Shown: positions 33,640-44,999 of the stretch, piece after piece | Position numbering within the stretch: position 1 is the stretch's first letter | How the letters are laid out: each line of letters begins with the position of its first letter | Assembly: GCF_024362695.1 (NCBI RefSeq) | Contig: NC_065404.1 | Coordinates: 12,936,604-13,000,603 of the forward strand | DNA: 64,000 bases | Origin: Pectinophora gossypiella | Taxonomy: Eukaryota; Arthropoda; Insecta; Lepidoptera; Gelechiidae | Direction of reading: 5' to 3' | The notes under the pieces: model-generated | What the model saw: only the letters and a program-made list of their open reading frames with translations | The model's database searches: none | Told to the model about the DNA's origin: nothing | Position numbers and translations under genes: made by a program

Positions 33640-34780
33640 TTGGTCGGAGACAGCATTGTATATGAGAGCATAAATATGTCTTCGCTTCTGCAGTAGCCTT
33701 GCTTGCACGCTACACCGGGTTTATTGGTCTTTACACGGGTTATTGATGAGGACCTGGCAGTATGGAGGTATGAAAACCAGCTTAGTGTTTGGCAGTTTTT
33801 TTGTAAATTGAGCATGTGTCCAAAAACAGACCAAAATTGCTTCGCATCGTATGAGTTTATATGGAATATAAAAATATCCACAAGAACAAAATATGACAGA
33901 GAGGAGTGGCTGCGGGTTATTCTACAGAAGACTCTGCCAACCCCGTGATGGATTACAGTCGTGACTTTAGGTAAGTATGTAGGTGTATCTTTTAGTGTAC
34001 CTACTAGCCGTGGTGTGGTGTATACACGTGGAAGGACTATCTGCGGCTAAATATCCCAGGTGGCATAGCCGAGCTGCATCGTGTGACGGATGCAGCAGAA
34101 ACTTGGTTGAGCGAGCTTAAGCTAGATATATGATCCACGCAGGATTTTCTTTTTCCATACGCAATAATAATAATAGTGTACTAGGAGGCAATTTGACATT
34201 TACACATCTAAAGCGCAAGCGCGCTATGCTATGTGAACAAATACCAAATAGCAATATTTCTTTTTCTATGAATCGCTCCAATGTGGCCTTTTTAACTCCA
34301 AATGGGTATACTTTCCAAAACCTAGAAACGTTATCAATTATCATAATGACCAGGACAAGAGCGCCGGGATCGGACTGTGAATGTCATTCATCGCGCAGGT
34401 TACGGCGCGGGCGCCGGCGCGAGTGGGCGGCACATAACTCGCGCACAACGACACGCGCCGCACGCACTGCTAACTAGCCGGTACAGGGTGGTCAGAGAAT
34501 ACTCGCGATAAAAGGTAAGTAAAGCGGTCATTACCTTTTATCCATCCTGCCCAAAGCGTCAAGATCATGTGCTCGGTGTTCGGAATCGTGTAGTCTAATA
34601 GCAAATTGGTTGGCGTAACCGTGTTAACCACGATCTGGAGCGAGCCCAATAGCATCAATTTTCCCGATCTTGGTGCGCCCGTGACATACGCGTTGTGGAG
34701 GTTGGATTGGGTGGTACAATAACCGCTTAAGCAGTAGCAAACAAACTTATACCTACCTCCAATCAACGTGAGCTAAGTAG
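33640..34780. other. No gene seen
   Basis: Mixed unique sequence with a CpG-rich islet at 34370-34470 (GGCGCGGGCGCCGGCGCGAG). Open frames here look like chance. Confidence 0.4.
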
Positions 34781-34784
34781 TAGC

Positions 34785-35115
34785 CTCTTCTTCTTCTATC
34801 GTATAGGTTGTGAGGTGGATTACCAACCCCAAAACCCTGGTGCCAGGGTTAGTATTGAGCCGCCATAGGCCCCTAACATGACTCATGTAACGACTACGTA
34901 CATACTTACATCAGTAAGTAATAACCGGGCCCAACGGCTTAACGTGCCTTCCGACGTACGGATCATCTTACTTTTGGACAATCAGGTGTCCTGATAATGT
35001 CCTGACCAAACTGGAGATCACAAAAGGATTTTTGGAATATGTCCCCACCGGGATTCGAACCCGGGACCTTCGGATCGTGAGCACAACGCTCAACCACATA
35101 ACTACGGAGGCCGTT
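34785..35115 (-). mobile_element. tRNA-derived SINE, family A
   Basis: Minus-strand, near full-length copy: tail GGGGCCTATGGCGGCTCA (complement), shared core CCAACGGCTTAACGTGCC at about 34930-34952, B-box complement GGGATTCGAACCC at about 35050. Imperfect flanking repeats agtagtagcct / agtagttgtct. Confidence 0.83.
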
Positions 35116-35157
35116 AGTAGTTGTCTCTGACAAAGACTGAAGAAGTTTTCATAATTA

Positions 35158-35215
35158 TCTCTCTCTATTTGTCCGGCCAAATAGTTAACGCCATACGCGC
35201 AAATCTACAATAACT
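35158..35215 (+). repeat. Dispersed repeat E, 3' piece
   Basis: TATTTGTCCGGCCAAATAGT ... GCAAATCTACAATAACTT. Confidence 0.55.
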
Positions 35216-35221
35216 TAAGCT

Positions 35222-35355
35222 CACGACTATATCCCAATTGGTGTAGTCAGAGGTACATCCATCGTAAGGTAAACTAAGTATCCACACCTCATCGAGCTTT
35301 CTGTTTGACCAGCGTGATCGGCCGTATCGCCGTTTATAATGATCGAGCCAACTAG
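35222..35355 (+). repeat. Dispersed repeat F
   Basis: CGACTATATCCCAATTGGTG, CATCGAGCTTTCTGTTTGAC and CGTATCGCCGTTTATAATGA match 26165-26345. Confidence 0.6.
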
Positions 35356-35477
35356 TGCAGGGCTCGCTGTTAAAATGTTTAAATTGTACCTTGTTTGAGT
35401 AATAAAGAATTTTTATTATTTATTTATTATTATTTAAATAATATAAAAAAAGTTATTGTTGACAAACTGAATCCTAT

Positions 35478-35595
35478 ACTCATCAATTTAAGAACCACGC
35501 TCTTGTCGGTGCAGCATTTGTTTTAGACAAAAATAGGGCAGTGGTTTCCCTCTTGCCTTCCACCCCACAGTACTCTGTCTGACGCAAGTCCCCCC
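35478..35595 (-). repeat. Dispersed repeat I (LINE-like 3' end)
   Basis: Complementary to the 3' end found at 52627 and 54668; it carries the CACGCTCTTGTCGGTGCAGC and GGGCAGTGGTTTCCCTC blocks. A GAAA run follows at 35628-35651. Confidence 0.58.
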
Positions 35596-35659
35596 ACCCC
35601 TCGACAAGAACGCGCTGAACAGGAATTGAAAGAAAGAAAGAAAGAAAAAGAATTGATGG

Positions 35660-36560
35660 TTTTGTATGGAACCAAGACCAAAGGGAATCCTATACTAAGT
35701 GAAGTAAAATGGTAAACAGACGGTCTATTGTTATCATTCGATATATCCTTCGCCAATTACCTACGCCTACCATGAATAAATAGGTCATCTGACGATCACA
35801 ATCGTGAAGCTGCCAATGATGAGTGCCTTTACATGTAATATCTTGAAGACAGAAACACCCTGTAGAGGTGAAGCCAGCGCAAATCCCCGTCATAACTATA
35901 TTCTCGCGACAGGTACAACACGCCACCGGATCACTCTTTATGGCCTATAAACGTGTAATTCACGCCACCTTAATCCGGCCCTGTTCGTATAAATCTGGAT
36001 TAGCCGGCCCCGCTGCGATTGTCCGCGATATCTCCTGATTATGCCGTTAACAATTGTAATTGAAAAATAAAACTTCCTAAGTGCGGCCCTGGACGGGTTC
36101 CCGTTTTAGATGTGCTATGTTGGGTTGTTAACGAGAAGATTACAAAATTCTTGTTTTTTACAACATACCATTAAATAGCATCACGGTTATATCCCCAAAG
36201 GGGTAGGGTAGGCAGAGGTGTAAAGTTGCCAACTACATTCACTCCCACATGTCTTGTTTTTTTATAAAAGTATTATTTTTGTCTGTTGAAACCTTACACA
36301 ATAATCTTTAATTAATGCTTGTCTCAAGAGGAACCTCCCAATTATTATACTTTTCACTGAAAATAATATAAAGCGTACTCCTCTTCAATGTTCCTTTACG
36401 GATAGGGCAGGTATCTGAGTTCGTATCTGTCGCAGTTGTCTTAGTACTCATTAAAAATATTTTTTTTTATTTATCGTCAGTAGTACTACTTAGGGGCGGC
36501 GCCATAAACTTAACCATCCAAATAAACGAAACTTACCAAAACACGTCAAACTTCCAAAAT
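35660..36560. other. No gene seen
   Basis: Unique sequence with one small repeat F relic (about 36180-36225, TTATATCCCCAAAGGGGTAG). Confidence 0.4.
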
Positions 36561-36564
36561 ACAG

Positions 36565-36700
36565 CACGTATTGTATTCATCGCCCACCGTATTTATCGCA
36601 GGCTCAGTATTTATCGCTCCACGTGTGGTATTCATCACTTGGCACATGTACGGTATTTATCACAAGCCACACGTACTACGGCCTACATATATCACGTACC
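36565..36700. repeat. Degenerate tandem repeat, GTATTTATC units
   Basis: Five successive units begin GTATT(T/C)ATC(G/A)C and are followed by CCAC/ACGT-type words, spaced roughly 20-30 bases. The units have diverged in sequence and length. Confidence 0.5.
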
Positions 36701-36709
36701 CGAACGATC

Positions 36710-38810
36710 CGATGAAAGGATTGCCCTTACAAATGTGTAGAATACTGGAAGTAACTGTTGTGAATTTTGAGTTACAAAATGAATTAGCACCGCTAATTAT
36801 TACAAAAAAGTTGGATTTAACTATAAGTAGTCTCACACTAAGGAAAAGTTGAAACTTCTCTCAATTAGTTAGTAACCTAACCTAACGTATTTAAGAGTAA
36901 TAAAAAATGCAAATTCTGTGGCAAAATTAACTCAAATCATACACTCTAGTGCATGCAAATAGAACATATCTAATAGTCCTATCAAATCAGAACCTAATAA
37001 GATTACAAACGTGAAAAAACCTTTTCAGAATCCAGGGTAAGCCCCAGGACATTTAAACAAAATATCCCACAGATATTGTAAAGACGATCGCAAAATATTT
37101 TAAACAAGAATTCCTCTTCCAGCCAGTTCTACTCTCACCTTTGGGTGGGGCCCTGTGGCCCATAAATTACGTAAAACAAGCGACAGATGCCGTGGGGGGC
37201 CCCCTCCCCGTAATGGGGGCATTAGTAGCACTAAATGGCTGTGGCCGGTGACGTAACACATAAATTTCTGTCAAATTTGGGACGGGCCTGTAGCCTAGAT
37301 GTATAGTCAGGCGGCTCCTTGCGGTTGGTATAATGTATACGTATTTATGGGCACGTGTTCGGGTAATTATTTCGAATCTGATGAAAATGTGTTTAGTTCA
37401 ATAAGAAATGTCTCATAGAACTATGTAAATTTTGTCAAATAAAAATTATACATAAGCTTGTATTTGTCTTACGATAAAATATTTTCACCACATGTAAAAA
37501 GAAATAGACAAGTTAAGTGTATTCACATATTACTATTTTCCACAAGTAGTCGTAAAATATGTTATGAAAACAAGTTGGTACTCCTCGACACATTCTGATT
37601 CACACTCAAGGGGAAACCCAACGCGTGATGCGAAAATAAATAAACAATCCAAAAAAGATAATAAATCAATAAGCAGAGAGTTTCGTGAGAAAACAATCCC
37701 GCGCTCCCCCAGAACAAAGTAACCCCTCTGTGGGGCACTAAAAATTCCTCATAATTGAATGAATCAATTCTATCGCCATTAAATCGAGTTACCGAGCATA
37801 TTGGGTGAGCAAATTTATTTAGCTAATAACCCCTCGAGCGCATCCCCCACCTACGTGATATCAGGAGCTTGTTAGTAGTTCCACGACACCAAAGTTGCGA
37901 GTAAAACAGATTTGGTGTTCACAAATCCGGGAACAAATTACGAAATATAAACTTGCGAGTTGATAACAAATCCGGGACAAAGCTTCGAGTGACATTCAAC
38001 TGCAAGTTACAGTGACAGCTCAACTCCGAGCCACTCTTGAAAGTCGAATAAATATTTAATCCGAGTAAAGAAACCGTCAGCGGCACGTCTAGAAACTTAC
38101 ACCGGGCACATCGGCGGGGGGCGGGACTTGGAAACTTGAGGCGACAACTACGTAAATTAATACCTGACATAAATTTGCCATAACGCCGGCAAGTTTGCGG
38201 GCTGTAGGCTGGTGCAAGACAGTCGTACAAACCACGAACAAATCGCGAGTTCATATAGAGGGGCGAAAGTTGGAACCGATGTACAGGTAATATTGTACTA
38301 GATAAAGTAGTATTAGCATGACAAAATAATACCACGACGCAACAAGAAATATATTCAAGGTGTGATTTCCAACTTTAGCGTACTCTGCAATTGAATATTT
38401 TGTATTTTTGGTTAACAAATAGATTGGAACAGATTTATCCACAGAACTTTGCCGTTTTTATTACCTTATGGTTTACAGTTTAATTACTATGACTTCCAAT
38501 CCCGTCTTCTGTGGCAATGACTATTGTTCTTCCGCCTTCTACCTTCCTTACAATTCACTCCCAGGAACTAATACCAAAATACCAGCTCCTGTACTAGAGG
38601 TGATGGCGGAATAAAACAGCGGGATCCCGACCCTCGTTGATCTTATCAATTTGCAGGACACCGCTACAGATAGTCTTTACAATTGCTTCGAGTAGGGAAG
38701 ATCGCGTGTACTCAGCGAGATAATGTGTGTAGGGAGATGCTCCTCAAATGTACAGCAGGGTTGGTTTTGAAGTTATGTGAATGAAATTGTGTTTCGTGTT
38801 ATTATTATGG
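36710..38810. other. No gene seen
   Basis: Mostly unique sequence. 37860-38240 contains repeated words of the kind ACTTGCGAGTT, AAATCCGGGA and AACTTG, possibly an old low-complexity repeat. An open frame on the minus strand (37919-38335) has no recognisable domain. Confidence 0.4.
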
Positions 38811-38811
38811 C

Positions 38812-38886
38812 CTTCTTCTTCTTATCGTGTGGGTTGTGAGGTGGAATACCAACCCCATCAACTTTAGTATCAGGGTTACTATAGCC
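38812..38886 (-). repeat. SINE family A 3' fragment
   Basis: CTTCTTCTTCTTATCGTGTG followed by GGTTGTGAGGTGGAATACC, the reversed tail of family A. Confidence 0.6.
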
Positions 38887-38978
38887 TTGTGAATATTATC
38901 ATCGTTGCTTCTATATCACGCACAATGTGATCCAAATATCAAGCAACAATTATTTTTATATATGCTGCTATTATAGTA

Positions 38979-39857
38979 TTTTTTCTACTCCTCTACTTTA
39001 ATCTGGCATTTAAATAACCAAAAAGTCTAATATAAGTACATACATAATTAAACTCTTTGAAAAAGTGTACGCTCTATGGCCTATAAAAGCATTGTTTACA
39101 AAGTGTAACTGTACTATAATGTCGCCAAAAAAGCATTGTTGTTGTTTTTTTTTTTTTTTGACCTGGAAACTGGCACCTTTACTTTGTTTGGTGCCATAGA
39201 TATACTATAAAAAAAAGTATACATTTGCCGCCATTTTCCCGCGCGTTGGAAAATAAATTTATAAATAAAATTTTTCTTTGTATAATTTTTGTTTCATTTA
39301 AAATTACGTCGTCGTAGAAAAAGTATTGTATGCAACGTTGTATAACTAGGTCAAAAAGCATAGCTAGCTAGGAGCATTTTTTGACCTAGTTATACAACGT
39401 TGCATACAATACTTTTTCTACGACGACGTAATTTTAAATGAAACAAAAATTATACAAAGAAAAATTTTATTTATAAAAATGAAGATGTAAATTTTGAATG
39501 GTATTGTGTGATATGGTAATATTGGGTACATTGGTAGGTTTTACTGCAGTGTTGATATGTAGATCGGTATTTTGTCCAATTTATTTTCCAACGCGCGGGA
39601 AAATGGCGGCAAATGTATACTTTTTTTTTATAGTATATCTATGGCACCAAACAAAGTAAAGGTGCCAGTTTCCAGGTCAAAAAAAAAAACAACAACAATG
39701 CTTTTTTGGCGACATTATAGTACAGTTACACTTTGTAAACAATGCTTTTATAGGCCATAGAGCGTACACTTTTTCAAAGAGTTTAATTATGTATGTACTT
39801 ATATTAGACTTTTTGGTTATTTAAATGCCAGATTAAAGTAGAGGAGTAGAAAAAGTA
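38979..39857. mobile_element. Foldback element with ~380-bp inverted arms
   Basis: The left arm (38979-39357) and right arm (39377-39857) are near-perfect inverted copies around a ~19-bp centre containing TAGCTAGCTA. Both outer ends read TTTTCTACTCCTC when oriented inward. The right arm carries an extra block of about 100 bp (39477-39578) absent from the left arm. There is no transposase frame. Flanks share only gta. Both the foldback geometry and near identity point to recent origin or ongoing gene conversion. The family is not one I can name. Confidence 0.85.
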
Positions 39858-40560
39858 CATTGTATTTTGGAATAAGTATGTACCCGAGTAATGAGGAAAT
39901 AGGTAATTATCACGTTTAAATTGAACAACGCCATCTATATTGTTTTTGGTGAACGAAGCCTGGAAAGTCTCTCATTAGGCCGCGTAGTAAAGTTGCAACA
40001 CTACTAAGTATTTAGTAATATGTGTGCAATACATACTATTATCGCCACTTTGACTTCCACAAGCGAGTGGATAAGGGACTTTTCTCCCACTAGTTCTGTT
40101 AACAGAACTATGTGATAATGTTTTACTTTGCACCCGACAATTCGACTACGCAAACCCAAAAAAATCTCATCCGAATTGTAAAAGTAAAAAATACCCGAGC
40201 ATTATTCAGCGCGGAAAATTCCACTCATGTCCGTGGACTAAACGAAACCCTTTTACGAAGACATAGCATTAGCACCCGGTAGTGTTCTATTTGGTAGTTC
40301 CCTCACGTAGCCCCGGAGTGGCCCCGGCGTCCAATCACTAGCGCTAAACTAATAAATCGGAAGGAGCTACCGGCGCATACGGATTGCAACTGTTGCATAT
40401 GAATTGGAGACAAAATTGTGCTAGCGTGTAAGTACTCTCTGAGGCTTACTGTAGTCTATGTGTATACATACTCTCACGTCCTTTTCTGACGTCACTTAAC
40501 CGTAGATGACATTAATGACTTAAGGAAGTTTTTAGTTGATTGATGGTGTCTTAAATACTT
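39858..40560. other. Unique 0.7-kb segment between two inverted foldback arms
   Basis: No gene recognised. It holds a palindrome, AGTTCTGTTAACAGAACT (40090-40107), and a GC-richer patch at 40275-40380. It is enclosed by arm 2 (minus) and arm 3 (plus) of the foldback family. Confidence 0.5.
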
Positions 40561-41069
40561 TTTTCTACTCCTCTACTTTAATCTGGCATTTAAATAACCA
40601 AAAAGTCTAATATAAGTACATACATAATTAAACTCTTTGAAAAAGTGTACGCTCTATGGCCTATAAAAGCATTGTTTACAAAGTGTAACTGTACTATAAT
40701 GTCGCCAAAAAAGCATTGTTGTTGTTTTTTTTTTTTGACCTGGAAACTGGCACCTTTACTTTGTTTGGTGCCATAGATATACTATAAAAAAAAAGTATAC
40801 ATTTGCCGCCATTTTCCCGCGCGTTGGAAAATAATTTTTATAAATAAAATTTTTCTTTGTATAATTTTTGTTTCATTTAAAATTACGTCGTCGTAGAAAA
40901 AGTATTGTATGCAACGTTGTATAACTAGGTCAAAAAATGCTCGTGGCGTCTCTTATTGCGATGTTCGCCAAGGCTCACATCGCAACTCACGCCACTCGCA
41001 TTTTTTGACCCTTCTTATACAACTGTTGCATAAGTATTTTATGCAACAGTTGTATAAGAAGGGTCAAAA
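40561..41069. mobile_element. Second foldback copy, right arm replaced by short hairpins
   Basis: Bases 40561-40936 repeat the left arm at 38981-39357 almost exactly (differences: T-run and A-run lengths and a single base near 40842). After GGTCAAAAAATGC there is an imperfect hairpin (GTGGCGT...ACGCCAC, about 40930-41010), then a perfect 30-bp stem with a 5-nt loop ending near 41069. The latter carries a diverged version of the arm end (TTATACAAC-GTTGCATA). There is no coding frame. Confidence 0.8.
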
Positions 41070-41234
41070 ATGGGTAGTTTATTTTTCACCTAGTGGTAAC
41101 CTAGTGACTATTGAACACGTCAAAAGAATTTCTACTGATACATCACTATGCCAATAAACTATGCTGGAAGAAATCTCAACTAGGGATAAACTCGCCTATG
41201 CTCTATGTTAAGATAAATATTCATCATTAGTAAT

Positions 41235-41495
41235 TTAATAGCCACGCTCTTGTCGGTGTAGCAGTCTCCATTCTTTTCTATCAAAGGCCAATTCCTTCAC
41301 TTCCTTATAAGACACGACATTCACCTTCTCTTTGATCTGTTCCATGTAAGCTCTTCTTGGTCTTCCCCTTCCTCTCTTTCCTTATCGCTTTCCTTCTATG
41401 ATGTTTTTAATAAATTCGTCGTGTCTTATTAAGTGTCCAATCATCTTGCCTCCTCTGTCCTCAATAACTCTCAATATTTGCCTCTTAAGATAAAT
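41235..41495 (-). pseudogene. LINE ORF C-terminal fragment, one internal stop
   Basis: Read on the minus strand, one frame gives a run including RGGKMIGHLIRHDEFIKNII, then a stop, then GKRGRGRPRRAYMEQIKEK and, near the end, RKEWR...RQERGY-stop at 41235-41237. Both the IGH-LIRHDEF-IKNI block and the GRPRRAY/KEWR end are familiar from the C-terminal tails of insect non-LTR retrotransposon ORFs. Upstream of about 41495 the similarity is lost, so this is a 5'-truncated, inactivated copy. The clade (Jockey, CR1 or RTE-like) cannot be fixed from this tail. The last codons resemble the 3' end of the dispersed repeats at 35478, 52627 and 54668. Confidence 0.7.
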
Positions 41496-41499
41496 ATTA

Positions 41500-42140
41500 T
41501 GTGTCCTTTATATTTTAAAGCAATAAAGAGTTTACAAACGGACAAACAAACGTCACAACATTGGCTTTTGTACTCTGACAGATCTAATTCGTACCGCACA
41601 TTGAAGCTATTATAAAATGTTATCAATAAACACTAACCGTACTGAACTAGTCTTCTAGAAACTTTCATTGATATCTTCTAGTATCATTAGGCTAATTGGG
41701 AACACCACAAACCCCCACTTTCTTACAAAAAACTAAGCTTTCAAACACAAAGGTCTAAGCAAGACAGAAACCCCACCTGAAAATATTATCACTTCAATTT
41801 CGAAAGGCTGGCCATCCATCCTGAGAGTGGAGTCAATTTATCACCGGGGGAAAAATGAAAACTGTTGGGTCCATTAAAAATAGTCGCACATAGTCGTATG
41901 ACCCATAAAACGAGAGAGCGACGTGAAAAGGAAACAAGTGGGAAAAAATAGTCGGCCACCTCGTCAGCCGAGGCAGCGACGGCCAAAAAAGAAAACCAAT
42001 TTGCCCGCATGAAAAGGTTCAATACAGGGACGGACTTGTGGGACTTAGATTTAGTTGCAAATGTAAAATAACATCTACAGCATCACGGCTTTGGGGATAC
42101 GGCAGAAGTGTATAGTATAACATAGCTATATTTAAGTCTC
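41500..42140. other. No gene seen
   Basis: Unique AT-rich sequence. Confidence 0.4.
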
Positions 42141-42147
42141 ATTATAA

Positions 42148-42382
42148 TATGGGTTCGAATCCCGGTGGGGAAATATCACAAAAAATACTTTGTGATCCCT
42201 AGTTTGGTTAGGACATTACAGGTTGATCACCTGATTGTCCGAATGTAAGATGATCCGTGCTTGATGAAGGCACGTCAATCCGTTGATTTCGGTTACTACT
42301 TACCGATGTAAGTAAGTCAGGGGCCTTTGGCACCAGGGTTGATGAGGTTGGTAGTCCACCTCTCAACCCACACGAGAGAAGA
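42148..42382 (+). mobile_element. SINE family A, head truncated
   Basis: Starts at the B box (GGGTTCGAATCCCGGTGGGG) and continues through AAGATGATCCGTGCTTGATG and a shortened tail to CTCAACCCACACGAGAG. The A-box half is missing. Confidence 0.75.
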
Positions 42383-42604
42383 TGTAATAGGGGGCGACCC
42401 TATTGCCTTTAACCAGACACAAATCCTTGAAACCACGCAGTATCCATAATAGAAACATAAATTCACACTTAGAAAGTCGATTTCAGTGGCCCGAGCCGGG
42501 ATTCGTACACGTTACACCAAGTTGTAAGTCACTGTTCTCTGAACAGGGCTATCGCTGATTCCAAATTTAAATAAAGTAAGTAAGTAATATATTATCAGTG
42601 GGTG

Positions 42605-42795
42605 GATGATGGAATCCGTAGCCCAGTGGTGCGTGTTGATTGATACCGATCGACAAAGTCAAACAATGTTGGGATCGGTCACCCATTGGATGAGTGACCG
42701 TATAGTATATTAATTTCGAGAATGTCCGCGTGTAAATCGTAACGAAAATAGTCGATCGCGAAGAAGGTAACGAAATACATGTTAAGCCAATTCAA
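42605..42795 (+). mobile_element. SINE with 5S rRNA-like internal promoter
   Basis: After GTAGCCCAGTGG comes a stretch resembling 5S rRNA: CCGATCGACAAAGTCAAACA, then TTGGGATCGGTCACCC and TTGGATGAGTGACCG, in the order and spacing of the 5S A box to C box. A degraded AAGGTAACGAAATACATGTT may be the shared core. It is related to the family B SINEs at 46166 and 47931. The reading is by eye against remembered 5S sequence. Confidence 0.6.
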
Positions 42796-42803
42796 GTGGC
42801 TTA

Positions 42804-42945
42804 TCTTCTCCTATCGTGTGGGTTATCAACCCCACCAACCCACCTGATGTCAGGGCTACTATTGAGCCGCCAAAGACCCCTGACATGGCTCATGTAACGA
42901 TTACTTACTTACATCAGTAAGTAGTAGCCTAGACCAACAACTTAT
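42804..42945 (-). repeat. SINE family A 3' fragment
   Basis: Reversed tail (CCTATCGTGTGGGTTATC, TTGAGCCGCCAAAGACCCC) up to TTACATCAGTAAGTAGTAG. Confidence 0.65.
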
Positions 42946-42949
42946 AAAC

Positions 42950-43695
42950 TCTAGCGAATGAGTTGGCTACTAACCCAAGCACCAACCCGCGGTAATATAT
43001 CGAAGGTTGTGGATCTAAGAAATCGAATGAAGATTTTGCGTAACCCTATAATTGATTTCCTTATAAATTGGATTCGGTATGTTCTAAATTTAAATAACAA
43101 CATTTGGCTGAACATTCAAATACTCAGTGTATGGCTACAAAGAAGGTCCTCTTTATGAGGCCATGCTCTTACCCACCACATGACCCGCTGAACCCTAACA
43201 CCCTCCCTGCCACAATCCAATCGTACCGGTGCCGTATCCACTCATTTGATATTTTCACTCGCCGGAGAACAAATTACAAACTGTCGATTCCTTCTACAGT
43301 AATACCTATTTATTTTTCTGTCACCTGCCACTCTAAGTGGGCTTATGGAAATGGTTTTCTTCACATCAAGTTTTCCTATTAAGCAGCAATGAATGCCTTT
43401 AAAGCAATTGTATTAAAATTCAAGATTGCCAATAAGCGGATTTTTACGTTTCATGCCAGGAAAACGATTTTCGATTTGATCGAGCCAATAATCGTTTTTG
43501 TACATGAGTTGTTTTGCTCGCTGTCAGAATATAAAGCCTATAAGTAAATACTTATTTTACTTATATTTGTTTAATTATTTTTAGGAACAACATAACATAG
43601 CATAGGTAAAGGTTTATGGTATATACTCCAACTCCTCGCCACGCCTCGCGACTTTACTGCCATTAATCGAGCACATAATTCTGGAAAACACGTGG
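42950..43695. other. No gene seen
   Basis: Unique sequence without a supported feature. Confidence 0.35.
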
Positions 43696-43709
43696 TATCA
43701 ATTATCTAT

Positions 43710-43838
43710 CTATTTGTAATTAGTACATGGTCGTTACTTGAGTTATGTAAGGGGCCTTTGGCGGCTCAATAATAGCCCAGGGTTCACCAGGGTTGGTGAG
43801 GTTGGTCATCTATCTCACAACCCACACAATAGAAGAAG
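43710..43838 (+). mobile_element. 5'-truncated SINE family A
   Basis: Only the tail is present (GTCGTTACTTGAGTTATG to CACACAATAGAAG), yet it is flanked by a 10-bp direct repeat aattatctat at 43700-43709 and 43839-43848. It therefore inserted already truncated. Confidence 0.75.
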
Positions 43839-43854
43839 AATTATCTATGGTCGA

Positions 43855-44830
43855 AACATGAATCCAAACTCATAAAGTCGAATTTACGAGACACACTTGT
43901 TTTTCAGGCCAATGTCCAAAATCGAATTTCTTAAACGATTTTTTCAATACGAACGTCATAATATATTTCTTTTGTTCCTCCTCACTAGTATACAATAATA
44001 TGGAAGCAATCACAGCTTTCATAATAGATATATATCATAAATATGTACTTATAATAGCCTACCGACAATGCCTCCCCTCTGTTACCATAGCAACGCAAGC
44101 TCTCCGGCCGATCGTTAAAATAAAACGCAACGTTTTAATAAACGATATTGATGTCGACGAATCAATTTTAAAGCCTTTAACACCTGTAACAAAGGTACGA
44201 TTTCATATACGTTATGGTTATGTAAATAAGATCATCAGAATTATTGGTCTTTCTTGCCACTTCGTAATTCTATCGGCTTTTTGTTCATCCATCTAGACGT
44301 GGCATTCACACGTTTTCCTAGAACACAAAATATAACTCACAAAGGCATGTTCTGTAAGGCTAACATGCGCAACGTGATAAAAAAAATACGATCATTTTAT
44401 CGATATTGGCGATATAATTATGTCGCTTCATCGTTTGGTGCTAATATGTGAACTCAAATAAGTCATGTCGTTCTGTCAAAATACGAACAAAATCACGTAG
44501 TATGCATGTAGGGGAAAAAACTTATTGATCTCGACTAAATTTATGGCAAAGGATGCTATGAACCGTTTAAACAACGTCTGGAAGAAACGAGGAATCGGTA
44601 TCAAAACCAAGATGAGATTGATACGAGCCCTGGTATTCAGTATAATTTAAATGTACCTACCGACTATTTTTATATTTTTTATTTATTTAATTTTTTTTTA
44701 CTGTTTTTTTTCTTCGGTACCTTGACGTTGGCAGAATCATCGTTTCTAAACGATGCAGCCATAAACTTTAAAAAGTGAAGTGAAGTGAACAAGCCTGTAA
44801 CTTTATAATCTTCAATGTATCTTACTAATA
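43855..44830. other. No gene seen
   Basis: Unique AT-rich sequence. Open frames at 44000-44296 and 44254-44451 have no recognisable domain. Confidence 0.35.
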
Positions 44831-44865
44831 TTATAAATGTGAAAGTTTATCGAAGTTTTGTTTGG

Positions 44866-44975
44866 TCGAAGCAAATGGAATTTATTTATTTATGGAATTG
44901 TATAGTCTCTGCTTAACCCGGTGGGAAATAGGCGTGAGTTTATGTATGTATCTATGTATGTATGCAAGTTTGTGA
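44866..44975 (+). pseudogene. RTE-like LINE 3' end fragment
   Basis: Third copy of the same terminal block. Relative to the others, a short AT-rich insertion (tatttatttatggaat, around 44881-44896) splits the segment encoding RSKWN. Confidence 0.58.
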
Positions 44976-44999
44976 GTATGGATGTTTGGACGTTTGTTA

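Noticed and set aside
33492..33881. 129-codon open frame on the minus strand
   Set aside because: It overlaps a SINE D fragment and the TATCGATA cluster; composition is as expected for non-coding DNA.
37919..38335. 138-codon open frame on the minus strand
   Set aside because: No domain, signal peptide or familiar peptide. The plus strand has word repeats that explain the lack of stops.
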